Assembly: GCF_963576675.1 (NCBI RefSeq) | Contig: NC_088918.1 | Span: forward strand, 36,613,501-36,677,500 | Length of the DNA: 64,000 nt | Reading direction: 5' to 3' | Source: Euphorbia lathyris | Lineage: Eukaryota; Streptophyta; Magnoliopsida; Malpighiales; Euphorbiaceae | Shown here: one piece after another, positions 47,976 through 60,969 of the stretch | How positions within the stretch are numbered: the first letter of the stretch is position 1 | How the letters are laid out: the number at the start of each line of letters is the position of its first letter | The notes under the pieces: generated by a model | The model's input: the letters and a program-made list of their open reading frames with translations, nothing else | What the model was told of the DNA's origin: nothing | Databases searched by the model: none | Position numbers and translations under genes: made by a program

Positions 47976-48307
47976 CTATCCATTCCATTTTATAAGTCAT
48001 TCTATAAAGGCCTAATACACAAATAACCCCTGAACTTGTCCAAATGTTGCAACTGCCCCCTTCAACTTTCCAAAATATAAATCGTTCTAGTTTTCTAAGA
48101 ATTTTTAGTTTAGTTTTTCACTTAAAGCATTAAATTTTTGTTTTGGTCCATGTGTTTTTGAACATTCAAGGCTTATTCTCCAACCATTACATGAGAGAGC
48201 TTTTTTTTAAGTTAACAAATGTAACTTCATTAATTTGATTATATTAATTGTATTTCTTAATTTGTGTGAAACTCCCTAGAATGACATATATAATGGAATG
48301 AAGGGAG
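47976..48307. repeat. Stowaway-like MITE
   Basis: Left end CTATCCATTCCATTTTATAAG. The right end reads TATATAATGGAATGAAGGGAG followed by TA. The internal part matches the decayed copy at 18930-19178. A short inserted segment (AATAACCCCTGAACTTG...) lies near the left end. Confidence 0.6.
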
Positions 48308-49215
48308 TAGTTGATAAAATTGTGGTTTAGTTATTTCGGCAATTGCCAAAATGTGTGTGAGTTTGCCAAAATGGGAAGTTAATTTAAAAGTATTTTGTGT
48401 TTGTTTAATATGATATATTCTTATAGGAATTTGATAAAGAATTTTGCTTATTTCAGTAGAAGTATGTCCATAGAGTTTGTTATTTGGTTGATCTCGTGGA
48501 ATCGGCAATGGAAAAAGTTACAAATACCATGATATACGTGGGTGGTGAATCGAAGTTGCTATGGGTTTCAACAAAAATCAAGTTGGAGAGGTTAAAAGAG
48601 AGAATTTATACTTTTGTAGGTGTTGATCCAATCTCGTTTGTCTTACGAATGTCCATGCAAGCAAAAGACATCCCAAATAAAGCTCTTGGCAAAGTAGTAT
48701 CTATTGTTAATCGCAATGGTGTATGATGCTTCCTAGATTATTGTTTGAAGAATCCGACCTATGTGATCCCACTATATATTGAATTGATACTGCGAACAGT
48801 AGATGCACAAATACCGTGAGTTTGTAAGGAAGAGAATGTTGAGACGAGTAAGCCTTTCCAAGACATACATGTCCAAATCTTGTGGCAGATCAATCAAGTT
48901 GTGATCCATTTGTTGATGGAATGACACATGAAGATTATGTGGTAATTGTAACCTCGATCATGATGATGCTGAAGATACATTTGTCCCTGAAACACAACCG
49001 ATTGATAAAGATGTTCCCGAAACAAATACACGAGTTGACCATGTCCCATCAAGTATCTATGAGACAGAAAATTGAGGCCTGATTCATTTCGGTGGCTGTC
49101 AGTGGTTCATAATGCACCTGTGATTTCTATTGTATATAATGCATCAACATGGGTGACCGGTTTAAAGGTGTATGATATATTCTTAAACAAACAAGAATTG
49201 CAAGATGCACTTGGG

Positions 49216-49220
49216 TGACA
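49216..49220 (+). repeat. Target site duplication TGACA (left) of Copia B
   Basis: TGACA immediately before the 5' LTR matches TGACA at 58641-58645 immediately after the 3' LTR. Five bases is the size expected for Copia integration. Confidence 0.95.
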
Positions 49221-51043
49221 TGTTGGGGTTTAGTGTCCTATAGACAATTGTTCTAGGATACAAACTTAATGTAAATGAAGTGTTCTTTATATCATTTGTT
49301 TTAATGAGATATGTTTTCATAACTATATAAAGGCAATCCCTTTTAAGAACTAAATAAAGTCTAATAAAAGGAAATCCATAAGTTTGTTTAAAGTGATTAT
49401 AAAGTGTTCATACAAGCATGAAGTGAGACGAAACTTTATAATAAACTAATAAACTTAAAACCACCCCAAGTCAAGTAATATGTTTAGGATTGACATATCA
49501 CTGCTGAGACTTGCATGTAACAATGTCTTCTGTCGAGACAGAAAGCTGATCTCACAAGCTTCATATATACAGATATCTGGACAGTTACGTGGATCCAATG
49601 AAAAGGAGTTCATTAGGATTGGGGACCCGACTTGAGATAACAGGATGGGTAGATTCATCCTTGTCACCTGTTCATCTCATTGGTATTAATAGGTATAAGT
49701 AATCCTCAGATTCAAAGGAATGTTAATTAGTAATTCTGGATTACGGAATGTGACGCTTTGATCCTATTGTAACACGATCCATAACAGAGATGACTCTGGG
49801 GTGTGAACGGCAGACGTTGGGTATCACAGGAAGTAATTGTAGGATAGTTATACATTGGATTGAGCATTTATCACTCCCGATAAATGGGAGATACATCCAT
49901 GGATCGCTTGTGGAAGACTTGACTCTAAATCCTTGCAAGGTGATAGCTTAAGACTTGAAATACAGATTTCACTTAACCTATCTAATTGGAGTTGACTCGG
50001 CCTGTACAAGTAAAACGAACGTCTCACTATATGTGACTTGACATTATCCATAGTCATAAGATTCAGTTCAAGGATGTAGTTGATAAAGGATCGAATTATA
50101 CTGTAACTAATATGGAAAGGTCAACGACAGAATCAACTTGTCTTCTTATAGCTCTGGGGGAATGTTTCGGATTTGCCAATCACATTTTGCGTATTCATTC
50201 CGTTATGCAAAGATTAAATATAATTCTTTGAAAATTAATTTAATAGTTGCATACGGCTAGAAGCAATAAGAACCTAATGGGTCACACATAAGACTTGGAA
50301 CCCAAAAGAGAAACGGATGTTAATTAATTGATGGAAGCCCAACTGAGCCCGCTAAGGCCCAGTACATGGGGTGGGGCGATTTTCATGTATGAAAATACAT
50401 GAATGATTTAATTTGATTTTAACAATTCTAATTAGATTATGATTGTGAATTAAATTAATTAAAGGATAAATAAGTTAGGAGTTTTAATTAGATTAAATTG
50501 CTCCCATTATTATCCTATAAGGTTACTATTATTATCTTTATATTTAAGATATAATTATAGATAATAAATAAGAATTATATTCTGAATTAAATTCTTATCC
50601 AGTAACCTAATTCTATCTAACTAGGGTTTAGATACAAGAGAATATAAATACCCCCTATATGTGAATTTTCGAAATACACAAAGCAACCGGGAGAGAGAAT
50701 TTCGACCCACACCATAAGGACGAGATTATCCACCGTTTCCTTCCGTTCAATTGATTACATCTCTTTTCTCTTTATCCTTGATCTTGTGTTGATTAATTAG
50801 AGACAATCTACTTTGGTTGTTATATACGGTTGAATTCTAACTTGATCTTCAATTGTTTGTTTTGTGCTTGGGAACTCGAAGTAAGAGTTGTGGGCACTTC
50901 GTTTGCAACGGTAGATAGAACTTCTAAAAGGTATTTCTTTCTATCCCTCTTTATATGAAATAACGATTAACGGATCTTGGGTTAATGGAAATAGGTTAAA
51001 TTTTTTATATTTCCGCTGTCAAACGTTAGCCTATTTTCCTTCA
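49221..51043 (+). repeat. 5' LTR of Copia B
   Basis: Starts TGTTGGGGTTTAGTG and ends TTTTCCTTCA, directly followed by the PBS. A TATAAATA box at 50643-50650 gives the likely promoter, so transcription should start about 30 bases further on. The matching 3' LTR is at 56818-58640. Confidence 0.95.
50643..50650 (+). promoter_or_regulatory. TATA box in 5' LTR of Copia B
   Basis: TATAAATA within AGAGAATATAAATACCCC. It is conserved at 58239-58246 in the 3' LTR and is the only good TATA motif in a suitable place near the LTR 3' end. Confidence 0.6.
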
Positions 51044-51044
51044 G

Positions 51045-51055
51045 TGGTATCAGAG
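51045..51055 (+). promoter_or_regulatory. Primer binding site of Copia B
   Basis: TGGTATCAGAG, one base after the LTR end, complementary to initiator tRNA-Met. This is the standard Copia PBS. Confidence 0.9.
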
Positions 51056-51371
51056 ACTGCGTTAAATCCGTTATTTCATATATGAAAATTTAGAAGTTTT
51101 TCAATCAGGTTGAATAAATATTTATAGTTAGGTTAATTAACAAAACTGTTTTGATTAATTAGTTCTAAAGATAAATAAGTTTTAATTAATTGTTAATTAA
51201 AATACTTTATGCATATGTTCCTAATTATTTCGGTTGATAATCATTATAACAAAATCTATTAGTTTTATAGTTAGATTGATAAAAGTTAATTTTATTGATT
51301 CTAAAGATAAAACGGAAAATCTATAATAGATTTTCTTATTTTCTGAAAATCGTTTTGAAACCATTTTAAAA

Positions 51372-51438
<67 letters not shown>

Positions 51439-52891
51439 AAAAAAAAAATTGGACAGCAGCTCGGGTCGCGCCTCACGGCGCAACCCGGTTGCTGTCGCAC
51501 GGTTGCTGCCTCGCGGCAGCAACCGCGCAGCGGCGGGCCAAACGCGTTAGGGCTGCTGCCAAACGGCAGCAGCCGCGTCCTCGGGCCCGGCCCGAGACCC
51601 ACTTATTTTAAAATCAGTTTTTAAATATATTTGTATATGTATATATATGTTTCAGAAATTAATAGTTTTATGTTTTGATTATTGAATGAAAAGTTTATTT
51701 AAACGTTTGTTTTACCTATCTGTAAATCAAAAGTATTAAATGAATTGAAATCAAAATAATTGGGACATACATAATTAAAGTTTTGTATAGTTGTATTAAT
51801 CTAAAAGGTTAATATAGAAGATACGAAACTGTTAGAAGTAAAATTGGATGAAAGTTAATTTGATGTGTTAATGTGATTAACCTAAATATTATATAAAGTA
51901 TTTATGTAATCAACCAATTAAATTTATTTAATTGAGTCTATGCATGTTTGGAGTTGTGGACATATTTGGACCCTCTTTTAGTCTTTTGGTATTTTTGAAA
52001 TAGGGCCTGCGAGTCCTGCCTTTCTACTATCTATTGTAATTTCTCCTCTCATCTAATTCTCTTCAATTTAATTGAAGTTTTCTTTAGTAGAATAGAAATT
52101 AATATGTAATTTCAAGGCGCCATGGAGAAGACAGAGGACCTAAAGAGAAATATGTAATAGTTAGTATTTCCATAGGTTTGGCCTTTTATTCCATCTCTGG
52201 CTCGACGGAGTAATTTAGATGATATGTCCATAACGCCAATGTATGTGTCTGATGTATGCTAAAGCAAATCAAGACTAAGTTAGATTATGAGACTTAAAAT
52301 AAAAATCCCTCACTAATTAAAAGTTAAGTAAATAAGCAAGTTATTAAATCGGTTGCCCCTCCCTAATATTATAATTCAGCCGGCAGTACTGGGGGCCTTT
52401 GGGTTGTTGAGTAAACTCAAGCTCGGGGTCTTATGGTAACACCTGAATTATCGAAAATCATCTTTCATGAATATGGGGTAATACTTAAATTAGATTATGA
52501 TAATTGGATGAGCAAACTCATGTTGTCATAAACTAATGGGCAATATGGTTGGGATTAATATGAATAGCATATTAGTTACTAATGTGGTTAGTAACCCAAT
52601 AACCTAGGAATCACATCAAAGATGTGATTGATTACATGAATCTACCTAACAAATGAGACTAGCTTGTTGAGCAAACTCAAGGTGAAATCTCAGGAGTTAG
52701 GATCCTAGCTCACTAAAGGATTTGCGAAATTCTTCGAATTAATATGGAGGGCTATTAATTTGGCAAAATAGTGGGAGCAATTTAAAATAAACAAAAGGCC
52801 TATAATTTTAGATTGATGTATTTTAAAGCAAATGAATAACGTACGTTTACTCTTTCTCACTCTCAGGTTATATTAAAACACTCTTAAAATC
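51056..52891 (+). other. Copia B leader with (AT)n and GC-rich hairpins
   Basis: An untranslated leader of about 1.8 kb. It includes an (AT)n microsatellite at 51375-51433, followed by a sharply GC-rich island at 51450-51600. In that island are two near-identical 10-bp-stem, 4-nt-loop hairpins: GGTTGCTGCC-tcgc-GGCAGCAACC (51501-51524) and GGCTGCTGCC-aaac-GGCAGCAGCC (51551-51574). No gene is supported. Confidence 0.75.
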
Positions 52892-55800
52892 ATGACTAAC
52901 ACCAATCTGCAAAATATACTTACTGATAACAAGTTGAACGGTTCAAACTTCACCGACTGGTATCGCAACCTCAAAATCGTTTTGAAGTTCGAGAAGAAAG
53001 GGTATGTACTTGATACACCGATACCCCCTTACCCGGCGGATGGTGCTCCCTACCAAGAATTTTATGCTTACTTGAAGCATAAGGCTGATGACGATCATAC
53101 GGGAGACATCATACTTGCATCAATGACACCGGAATTGAAAAGGCAACATGTAGAAATGGATGCCTATTCTATGGTCGCGCACCTGAAAGAGTTGTTTGTG
53201 AATCAAACTCGGTGCGAACGCTACGAGATAACAAAGCAGTTATATAGATGCAAGATGCAGGTGGGCACATCTGTAATGGCACATTGTGTCAAGATGATTA
53301 GCCTTATCACCAAGTTTTCTAGTATTGGAGATGCGATGGATCATGAACTAAGTGTAAACTTACTGCTTCAGTCCCTCCCCAAGAGTTACTCACAGTTCAT
53401 CATGAACTACCAAATGAGTGGCTTGCAAACCTCTCTTGAAGAGCTTGCAAATATGCTCGAGACAGTCGAGCCCAATATGAAAGAAAACGAGGGGATACCG
53501 GCCCTTGCTATTGAAGGATCAAAGAAGAGGAAAGGGAAATCTCCCAATCCAAACCATCCTAATAAAGGCAAGGGGGCCATGCTCATCGAAACAAAGGGAA
53601 AGGAAGTGAAGAAGCCCAAAGGAGAGTGCCACTTTTGTGGTGAAGAAGGGCATTGGAAAAGAAACTGTTTGGTGTACCTAGCTACCCTCAAAAAGGAAGA
53701 AGCCGGGACTTCAACATCTGGTATGTTTTATATTGAAATAAATACAATTTCACAGTCTGAATCTTGGGTATTAGATACCAGATGTGGATCTTATATTTGT
53801 ATGAACATTCAGGGACTCGAACGGACTAAGGAATTGAAGAAAGGAAGCATAAACTTGCGAGTAGGAAATGGAGCAAGAGTTGCCGCCCTCGCCATTGGAG
53901 ATTATGCTTTGAGCTTGCCTTCTGGGCTTGTAATAGAATTAGGGAACTGTTTGTATGTTCCAGAAATGTCTCGTAACATTATTTCTATTAGCCGTCTTAT
54001 TGACGACGGTTTTCATATTTCAATAAAAGACAAACATTGCGATTTTTATAGAGATGAGATTTTCTATTTTTCAGGAATATCACAAAATGGGATTTATGTG
54101 CTAGATGACAAAATTTCTGTTTTCGCAATTGATACCAAAAGACATAAGCTAGATAATTCAACTTACTTGTGGCATTGTCGTTTAGGCCATATAAACAAAA
54201 GATGCATGCTTAAGCTACATCAAGATGGGCTTATAAAATTCAATTGATCCTGAATCATTGGAAACATGCGAAGCATGTTTAAAAGGTAAAATGACAAAGA
54301 CACCCTTTAGCAATAAAGGTGAGCGTGTATCAGACACTCTAGGATTAATACATTCCGATGTATGTGGTCCTATGTCAGTCCAAGCAAGAGGAGGATTCAG
54401 ATACTTCATAAGCTTCATAGACGACCATACCCGATATGGTTATATCTACTTGATGAAGCACAAGTCCGAAGCCTTTGAGAAATTCAAATGCTTCAAGAAT
54501 GAAGTAGAAAATCAATTAGGAAAGAAAATAAAGATACTTCGATCCGATCGAGGTGGCGAATATCTTTCAGATGATTTTCTGAATTATCTAAATGAATGTG
54601 GGATATGCTCACAATGGACACCTCCCTATACACCACAACACAATGGTGTATCCGAGAGGAGGAACCGTACCTTAATAGATATGGTACGATCCATGATGAG
54701 CATAGCATTACTTCCAAAGACATTATGGGGCTATGCCTTAGAAACTGCCCTCTTCACCTTAAATCGAGTACCAACTAAATCCGCTAGTTCCACACCATAT
54801 GAATTGTTCGTTGGTAGGAAACCCACATTCTCATTCATGAGAGTATGGGGTTGTTCAGCATTTGTCAAATGCATAGCGTCAGACAAACTAGATTCTAAAT
54901 CTGATAAGTGTTTCTTCATTGGATACCCTAAGGAAACTGTCTGGTATTACTTCTATCACCCAGATGATCAGAAAGTAATAGTATCCAAGCACGCAACCTT
55001 CTTGGAGAAAGAGTTTCTCAAAGAAACAGAAAAGGGAAGCATGATTGAACTTGATGAAGTTCAAGAACAAGAAACACCGACTGAAACAACAGAGGCGGTT
55101 GAGGAACCTGAAGCAGTCCTATTAGATGAGACTCAAGTGCCACCCATTCGTAGATCACAAAGAGTTCGTGAACTCCCAATTAGATATGGTTTTCTAGTGG
55201 GAGATGATGATGAGGTTCCCGTGTTAGACGATGAACCCGAAAACTACGAAGAGGCTCTTAACAGTCCAGATTCTAAAGCATGGCTCAAAGCCATAGATTC
55301 TGAGATGGATTCCATGTACACCAACCAAGTGTGGACTTTGGTTGATCCACTCGAAGGGATAAAACCCATTGGGTGCAGGTGGATCTTCAAAAAGAAGACT
55401 GACATGGATGGAAAGGTTAGCACCTACAAAGCTAGGTTAGTAGCGAAAGGATATCGTCAGAAACAAGGAATTGATTATGACGAAACTTTCTCTCCTGTGG
55501 CTATGTCCAAATCAATCAGAATAATGCTCGCTATTTCCGCTCACTACGATTACGAGATTTGGCAAATGGATGTGAAAACAGCTTTCCTAAACGGAAACCT
55601 GCTTGAGGATGTATATATGATGCAACATGAAGGTTTCACATCAAAGGATGCAAAAAAGGTTTGCAAACTTCAGAGATCCATTTATGGACTCAAGCAAGCA
55701 TCAAGAAGCTGGAACAAGCGTTTTGACGAAACCATAAAACAATTTGGTTTCGAACAAAATTGCGAAGAAGCTTGCATTTACAAGAAAGCAAGTGGGAGCT

Positions 55801-56803
55801 CAGTAGCATTTCTGATATTATATGTGGACGATATATTATTAATGGGAAATGACATAGCTCTACTACAGTCGGTAAAAGTATGGTTATCTGGTAACTTCTC
55901 CATGAAAGACCTTGGTGAAGCAGCTTATATACTTGGTATAAAGATCTACAGAGATAGATCAAGAAGACTGCTTGGTCTTTCACAAGCTACATACATCGAA
56001 AAGGTGCTAAAGCGGTTTAGCATGCTTGAATCGAAACGAGGTAACTTACCCATGATACATGGAGTAAAGTTAAACAATCATCAATGTCCTAAAACCGAAG
56101 ATGATAGCGCATGGCTGTAGTCCCGTACGCCAGCGCAATCGGTTCGATTATGTATGCTATGCTTTGCACTAGACCTGACGTAGCGTTCGCGTTAAGTATA
56201 ACGAGTCGTTACCAAGGTAATCCGGGAGACGAGCACTGGAATGCCTTCAAGAACATTCTTAAGTACTTGAGAAGGACTAAAGACATGTTCCTAGTGTACG
56301 GAGAAGGGGATCTGAAAATAGAAGGATTTTCAGATGCCAGTCATCTCACAGATGAGAACGATTTTAAATCCCAATCAGGATACCTGTTTATCTTGAATGG
56401 GGGCGCGGTCAGATGGAAGAGTTCCAAGTAAGGAAGCGTAGCTTTCTCTACGACCAAGTCAGAGTATATCGCTGCTGCGGAAGCAGTAAAGGAAGCGGTT
56501 TGGATTAAAAAGTTCATTACTGAACTTGGTGTGGTGCCTGACATTGTAAATCCCATTACACTGTACTGTGATAACAATGGAGCCATTGCGCAAGCAAAGG
56601 AACCACGGTCTCATAATGCATCCAAGCATTACCTGAAGCGATACCACATTGTAAGAGAAATTGTGGCAAGAGGAGATGTGAGAATAGAAAGAGTACCTAC
56701 TGAGGACAACGTTGTAGATCCGTTGACAAAGCCCTTAACCCAGAAAGTACATGATCGTCATCTAACTTCTACTGGGATAAGTTGTAGAAACAATTGGCTT
56801 TAG
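52892..56803 (+). pseudogene. Copia B gag-pol polyprotein with four lesions
   Basis: Gag starts at the ATG 52892 with a UBN2-type domain (NGSNFTDWYRNLKIVLKFE...) and a CCHC knuckle (CHFCGEEGHWKRNC, near residue 246). Protease reads WVLDTRCGS: the D-T-G triad is D-T-R (codon 53780-53782). The frame stops at 54245-54247 after a single-base shift and resumes at about 54243 in another frame. Integrase (HSDVCGPM, IDDHTRYGY, RGGEYL) and RT (WQMDVKTAFLNG, LYVDDILLMG) are intact in that part, which ends at 56120. A second shift near 56105-56110 leads into the RNase H part (YCDNNGAIAQA), with TAA at 56429-56431. Cannot produce a full polyprotein. Confidence 0.92.
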
Positions 56804-56806
56804 TCC

Positions 56807-56816
56807 AAGTGGGAGT
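56807..56816 (+). promoter_or_regulatory. Polypurine tract of Copia B
   Basis: AAGTGGGAGT-like purine run next to the 3' LTR start, in the usual place for plus-strand priming. It follows the last pol codons closely. Confidence 0.7.
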
Positions 56817-56817
56817 A

Positions 56818-58640
56818 TGTTGGGGTTTAGTGTTCTATAGACAATTGTTCTAGGATACAAACTTAATGTAAATGAAGTGTTCTTTATATCATTTGTTTTA
56901 ATGAGATATGTTTTCATAACTATATAAAGGCAATCCCTTTTAAGAACTAAATAAAGTCTAATAAAAGGAAATCCATAAGTTTGTTTAAAGTGATTATAAA
57001 GTGTTCATACAAGCATGAAGTGAGACGAAAATTTATAATAAACTAATAAACTTAAAACCACCCCAAGTCAAGTAATATGTTTAGGATTGACATATCACTG
57101 CTGAGACTTGCATGTAACAATGTCTTCTGTCGAGACAGAAAGCTGATCTCACAAGCTTCATATATACATATATCTGGACAGTTACGTGGATCCAATGAAA
57201 AGGAGTTCATTAGGATTGGGGACCCAACTTGAGATAACAGGATGGGTAGATTCATCATTGTCACATGTTCATCTCATTGGTATTAATATGTATAAGTAAT
57301 CCTCAGACTCAAAGGAATGTTAATTAGTAAATCTGGATTACGGAATGTGACGCTTTGATCCTGTTGTAACACGATCCATAACAGAGATGACTCTGGGGTG
57401 TGAACGGCAGACGTTGGGTATCACATGAAGTAATTGCAGGATAGTTATACATTGGATTGAGCATTTATCACTCCCGATAAATGGGAGATACATCCATGGA
57501 TCGCTTGTGGAAGACTTGACTCTAAATCCTTGCAAGGTGATAGCTTAAGACTTGAAATACAGATTTCACTTAACCTATCTAATTGGAGTTGACTCGGCCT
57601 GTACAAGTAAAACGAACGTCTCACTATATGTGACTTAACATTATCCATAGTCATAAGATTCAGTTCAAGGATGTAGTTGATAAAGGATCGAATTATACTG
57701 TAACTAATACGGAAAGGTCAACGACAGAATCAACCTGTCTTCTTATAGCTCTGGGGAATGTTTCGGATTTGCCAATCACATTTTGCGTACTCATTCCGTT
57801 ATGCAAAGATTAAATATAATTCTTTGAAAATTAATTTAATAGTTGCATACGGCTAGAAGCAATAAGAACCTAATGGGTCACACATAAGACTTGGAACCCA
57901 AAAGAGAAACGGATGTTAATTAATTGATGGAAGCCCAACTGAGCCCGCTAAGGCCCAGTACATGGGGTGGGGCGATTTTCATGTATGAAAATACATGAAT
58001 GATTTAATTTGATTTTAACAATTCTAATTAGATTATGATTGTGAATTAAATTAATTAAAGGATAAATAAGTTAGGAGTTTTAATTAGATTAAATTCCTCC
58101 CATTATTATCCTATAAGGTTACTATTATTATCTTTATATTTAAGATATAATTATAGATAATAAATAAGAATTATATTCCAAATTAAATTCTTATTCAGTA
58201 ACCTAATTCTATCTAACTAAGGTTTAGATACAAGAGAATATAAATACCCCCCTATATGTGAATTTTCGAAATACACAGAGCAACCGAGAGAGAGAATTTC
58301 GACCCACACCATAAGGACGAGCTTATCTACCGTTTCCTTCCGTTCAATTGATTACATCTCTTTTCTCTTTATCCTTGATCTTGTGTTGATTAATTAGAGA
58401 CAATCTACTTTGGTTGTTATATACGGTTGAATTATAACTTGATCTTCAATTGTTTGTTTTGTGCTTGGGAACTCGAAGTAAGAGTTGTGGGCACTTCGTT
58501 TGCAACGGTAGATAGAACTTCTAAAAGGTATTTCTTTCTATCCCTCTTTATATGAAATAACGATTAACGGATCTTGGGTTAATGGAAATAGGTTAAAAAT
58601 TTTATATTTCAGCTGCCAAACGTTAGCCTATTTTCCTTCA
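56818..58640 (+). repeat. 3' LTR of Copia B
   Basis: Starts TGTTGGGGTTTAGTG and ends TTTTCCTTCA. Length 1823, equal to the 5' LTR. Differences are scattered substitutions with a few compensating one-base indels, for example at the CCCCC run near 58246. Confidence 0.95.
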
Positions 58641-58645
58641 TGACA
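58641..58645 (+). repeat. Target site duplication TGACA (right) of Copia B
   Basis: Matches 49216-49220 exactly. The MULE reading continues directly after it (CATGCAATTGAAGAGAAG). Confidence 0.95.
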
Positions 58646-60389
58646 TGCAATTGAAGAGAAGTATGAATGGAAGGACTACAAACCTAGCAAATCTTTGCTT
58701 GAAGTTAAATGTACACATGATATATGTAAGTAGTAGGCTAGAAGTCTTGTGATATAGAATTTCAAGATGTTCAGACTTCGAAGAATGGATATGGTAGACC
58801 AACATACTTGTCCTAGAGATAACATATTACCACATCACAAGCAATCGATTTGCAGGCACACTACTAACAAATAAGTTTGACCAGGATGATAGAGTTTATC
58901 AACCAAGTGACATTATTTTCAATTTTGAGAAAGATCGCATAATTAACATCTCTTACATGCAAGCTTGAAGAGCAATGAGTTGGTTGTTAGCTCAATGTGG
59001 TACACCAGAAGAGCCATACATGTTATTGGACTATTGTGAGACATTGCAGAGTACTAATCCATGTACATTTACCCATATTGAAACTGATGATGATGATGAT
59101 GATCACTTTAAATACTTCTTCAAATGGGTCCTTCACTTAGAACTTTTAAAGAACATACTTGACTTGTTATATGTGTTGAGGGAGTTTTTTTAAAAGGTAA
59201 ATTTTCCAGTACATTGTACATTGCGGTTTGCAAGGATGGTAATTATCAAATTTATCTCATTGCTTTTGGGATTGTATCGAATAAAAGTAAGGAAGCATGA
59301 TCCTAATTTATGACCAAGCTAAGAGAATGTATTGGTGATGTTAAATTTTTTGCCATAATATCAGACGGACACGAGCAATTAATTATGTATTGAATTTGAT
59401 GTTTCCAAATGCGATACATGAATGTTGTTGTCAACATTTGAAAATGAATGTGAATACCAAATACTGGTCTATTAAGAAGATAACAAAGCAGTATTGGTGA
59501 GCTGTTAAAGCTTATCACATCTCTGATTTTGAAAAGGCATTTCCGAAACTTTGAGAAATACATGCCCCATCTGTTGCATATTTAAAGGAAGTCGGAATTG
59601 AAAAATGGTCATGTGCACACTTTTCTACTCATCAGTACAACATCATGACCACAAATGTAACCGAATCATTCAATGCAGTCATGGTTGATGATAGACTTTT
59701 ATGCATCGCAATGTTGGTGGAGTACATAAGAGCAACCGCTCAAAAATGGTTTTACGAGAGATGTAATGCATCAGGTTATAAATCTAACCATGTTTGTAAA
59801 ATTTGTTCAATTTACCTCATCTTTTAACATAATATATTTGGTTTTGAGGAAAATGAAAATCTCATTTGACATAATAGGCTGAAGTAATGATGATAAGGCA
59901 AGTACACTAAGTAGTTACTTATTCATTTCGAGGAATTAACAATCACACATTTGAGGTCCACGATCAGAATAAGGGGAAAATTGTCGATTTAGAAGCAAGA
60001 ACATGCACATGTAGGAAATGACAACTATTTGGGTTTCCATGTAGACACGTATGTAGAGTTGCTTTTGAGTTTCAGTTAACTAATGTATATCGGTGGGTAG
60101 ATAGTTGCTACAAAAATGAAATACTTAAATTGGCTTACACCGAGTCTATATATCCAGTTGGCCACCAGTCAGAATGGAAGACCATGAGAACCCCATAAAA
60201 GTTCTCCCCCTGTAAATGGAAGACCATCTCCCGGTCAATCGAGAAGTCAAAATAAAAGACCATCACTAGGTGAAGATGTAGTTCCCAGAAGATGTAGCAG
60301 GTGTGGACTTGCTGGGCATAACCAAATACATCATGACCTCCAAGTGAAATCCCAAGTTCTTCGAACTCTAAGGCGTCAAGTCGTGGATT

Positions 60390-60969
60390 AAATGTATAAT
60401 TTCACTCAATTTCATTCAATTTTCACTCAAGTGCATAATGTAATATGGATTAAATGTATAATTTTATTCAAATTCATTCTTCACTCAATTTCACTCAACT
60501 GCATAATGTAATATGGATTAAATGTATAATTTATTTAATTTCATTCAACTTCACTTAATTTCAATTTCACTCAAGTGGGAGATACATTATCAATGTCATA
60601 TGGAAGATTATTTCACATTTTATATAATTTGCGACCCAATGATAAAATTATGATTCACATTTAACAATTGTGAACCTCATTTGCGAAGTAACTCTATGGT
60701 TTAGTGCTTCGCATTTACCATAATATAAATTGACTTATTTTGCATTTTATATAAACTGCGACCTAGTATGTAAAATTGCGATTCGCAATACCTCAAATAT
60801 GAATTGACTCTGCCAAAATGCAAAGATTGTGTGCAGTTTAAGTCAAAATGAATTCAATTTGACTAAATTTCGCTCAATTTAATAATGTAATATGGATTAA
60901 ATGTATAAAAAACAATGCAATGTCATAATATTATATACATTATAATAAATAAAAAATGTACATATAATG
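60390..60969. other. AT-rich region between MULE transposase and Ulp1-like pseudogene
   Basis: It contains two or three copies of a roughly 80-bp unit (CATAATGTAATATGGATTAAATGTATAAT at about 60437, 60500 and 60885) with CACTCAATTTCA runs. It also carries words shared with 47690-48400 (GATAAAATT, TTGCCAAAATG-like, TTGCGA). These may be MULE subterminal sequence. No gene. Confidence 0.5.

Larger units (their letters stand above)
49221..58640 (+). mobile_element. Ty1/Copia LTR retrotransposon B, complete, 9.4 kb
   Basis: Two LTRs of 1823 bp each bound a 5774-bp interior with PBS, leader, gag-pol and polypurine tract. The 5-bp duplication TGACA is perfect. By eye the LTRs differ at only some 30 positions (below 2%), so the insertion is fairly recent. 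The coding region nonetheless has two frame changes, one nonsense codon and a changed protease active site. It is inserted in a MULE transposase pseudogene. Confidence 0.95.
48484..60389 (+). pseudogene. Mutator-like (MULE) transposase pseudogene split by Copia B
   Basis: The left part, 48484-49220, has the N-terminal region (VGGESKLLWVSTKIKLERLKERIY) and an acidic linker, then KVYDIFLNKQELQDAL, the start of the MuDR N-terminal domain. The right part, 58641-60389, continues with ...EEKYEWKDYKPSKS...VKCTHDIC. It then shows the MULE DDE core (CKDGNYQIYLIAFGIVSNK, ISDGHE, NVTESFNAVM), the SWIM zinc finger (CTCRK...FPCRHVCRVAFEF, about 60005-60070) and a C-terminal CCHC knuckle (CSRCGLAGHNQIHHD). 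Many stops and frame changes exist in addition to the 9.4 kb insertion, so it is dead. Confidence 0.85.

Noticed and set aside
49455..50057. Minus-strand frames repeated at 57052-57654
   Set aside because: They lie in the LTRs of Copia B, so the repeat reflects LTR identity. No protein motif.
51301..51602. Minus-strand frames with poly Tyr-Ile
   Set aside because: Produced by the (AT)n microsatellite in the Copia B leader.
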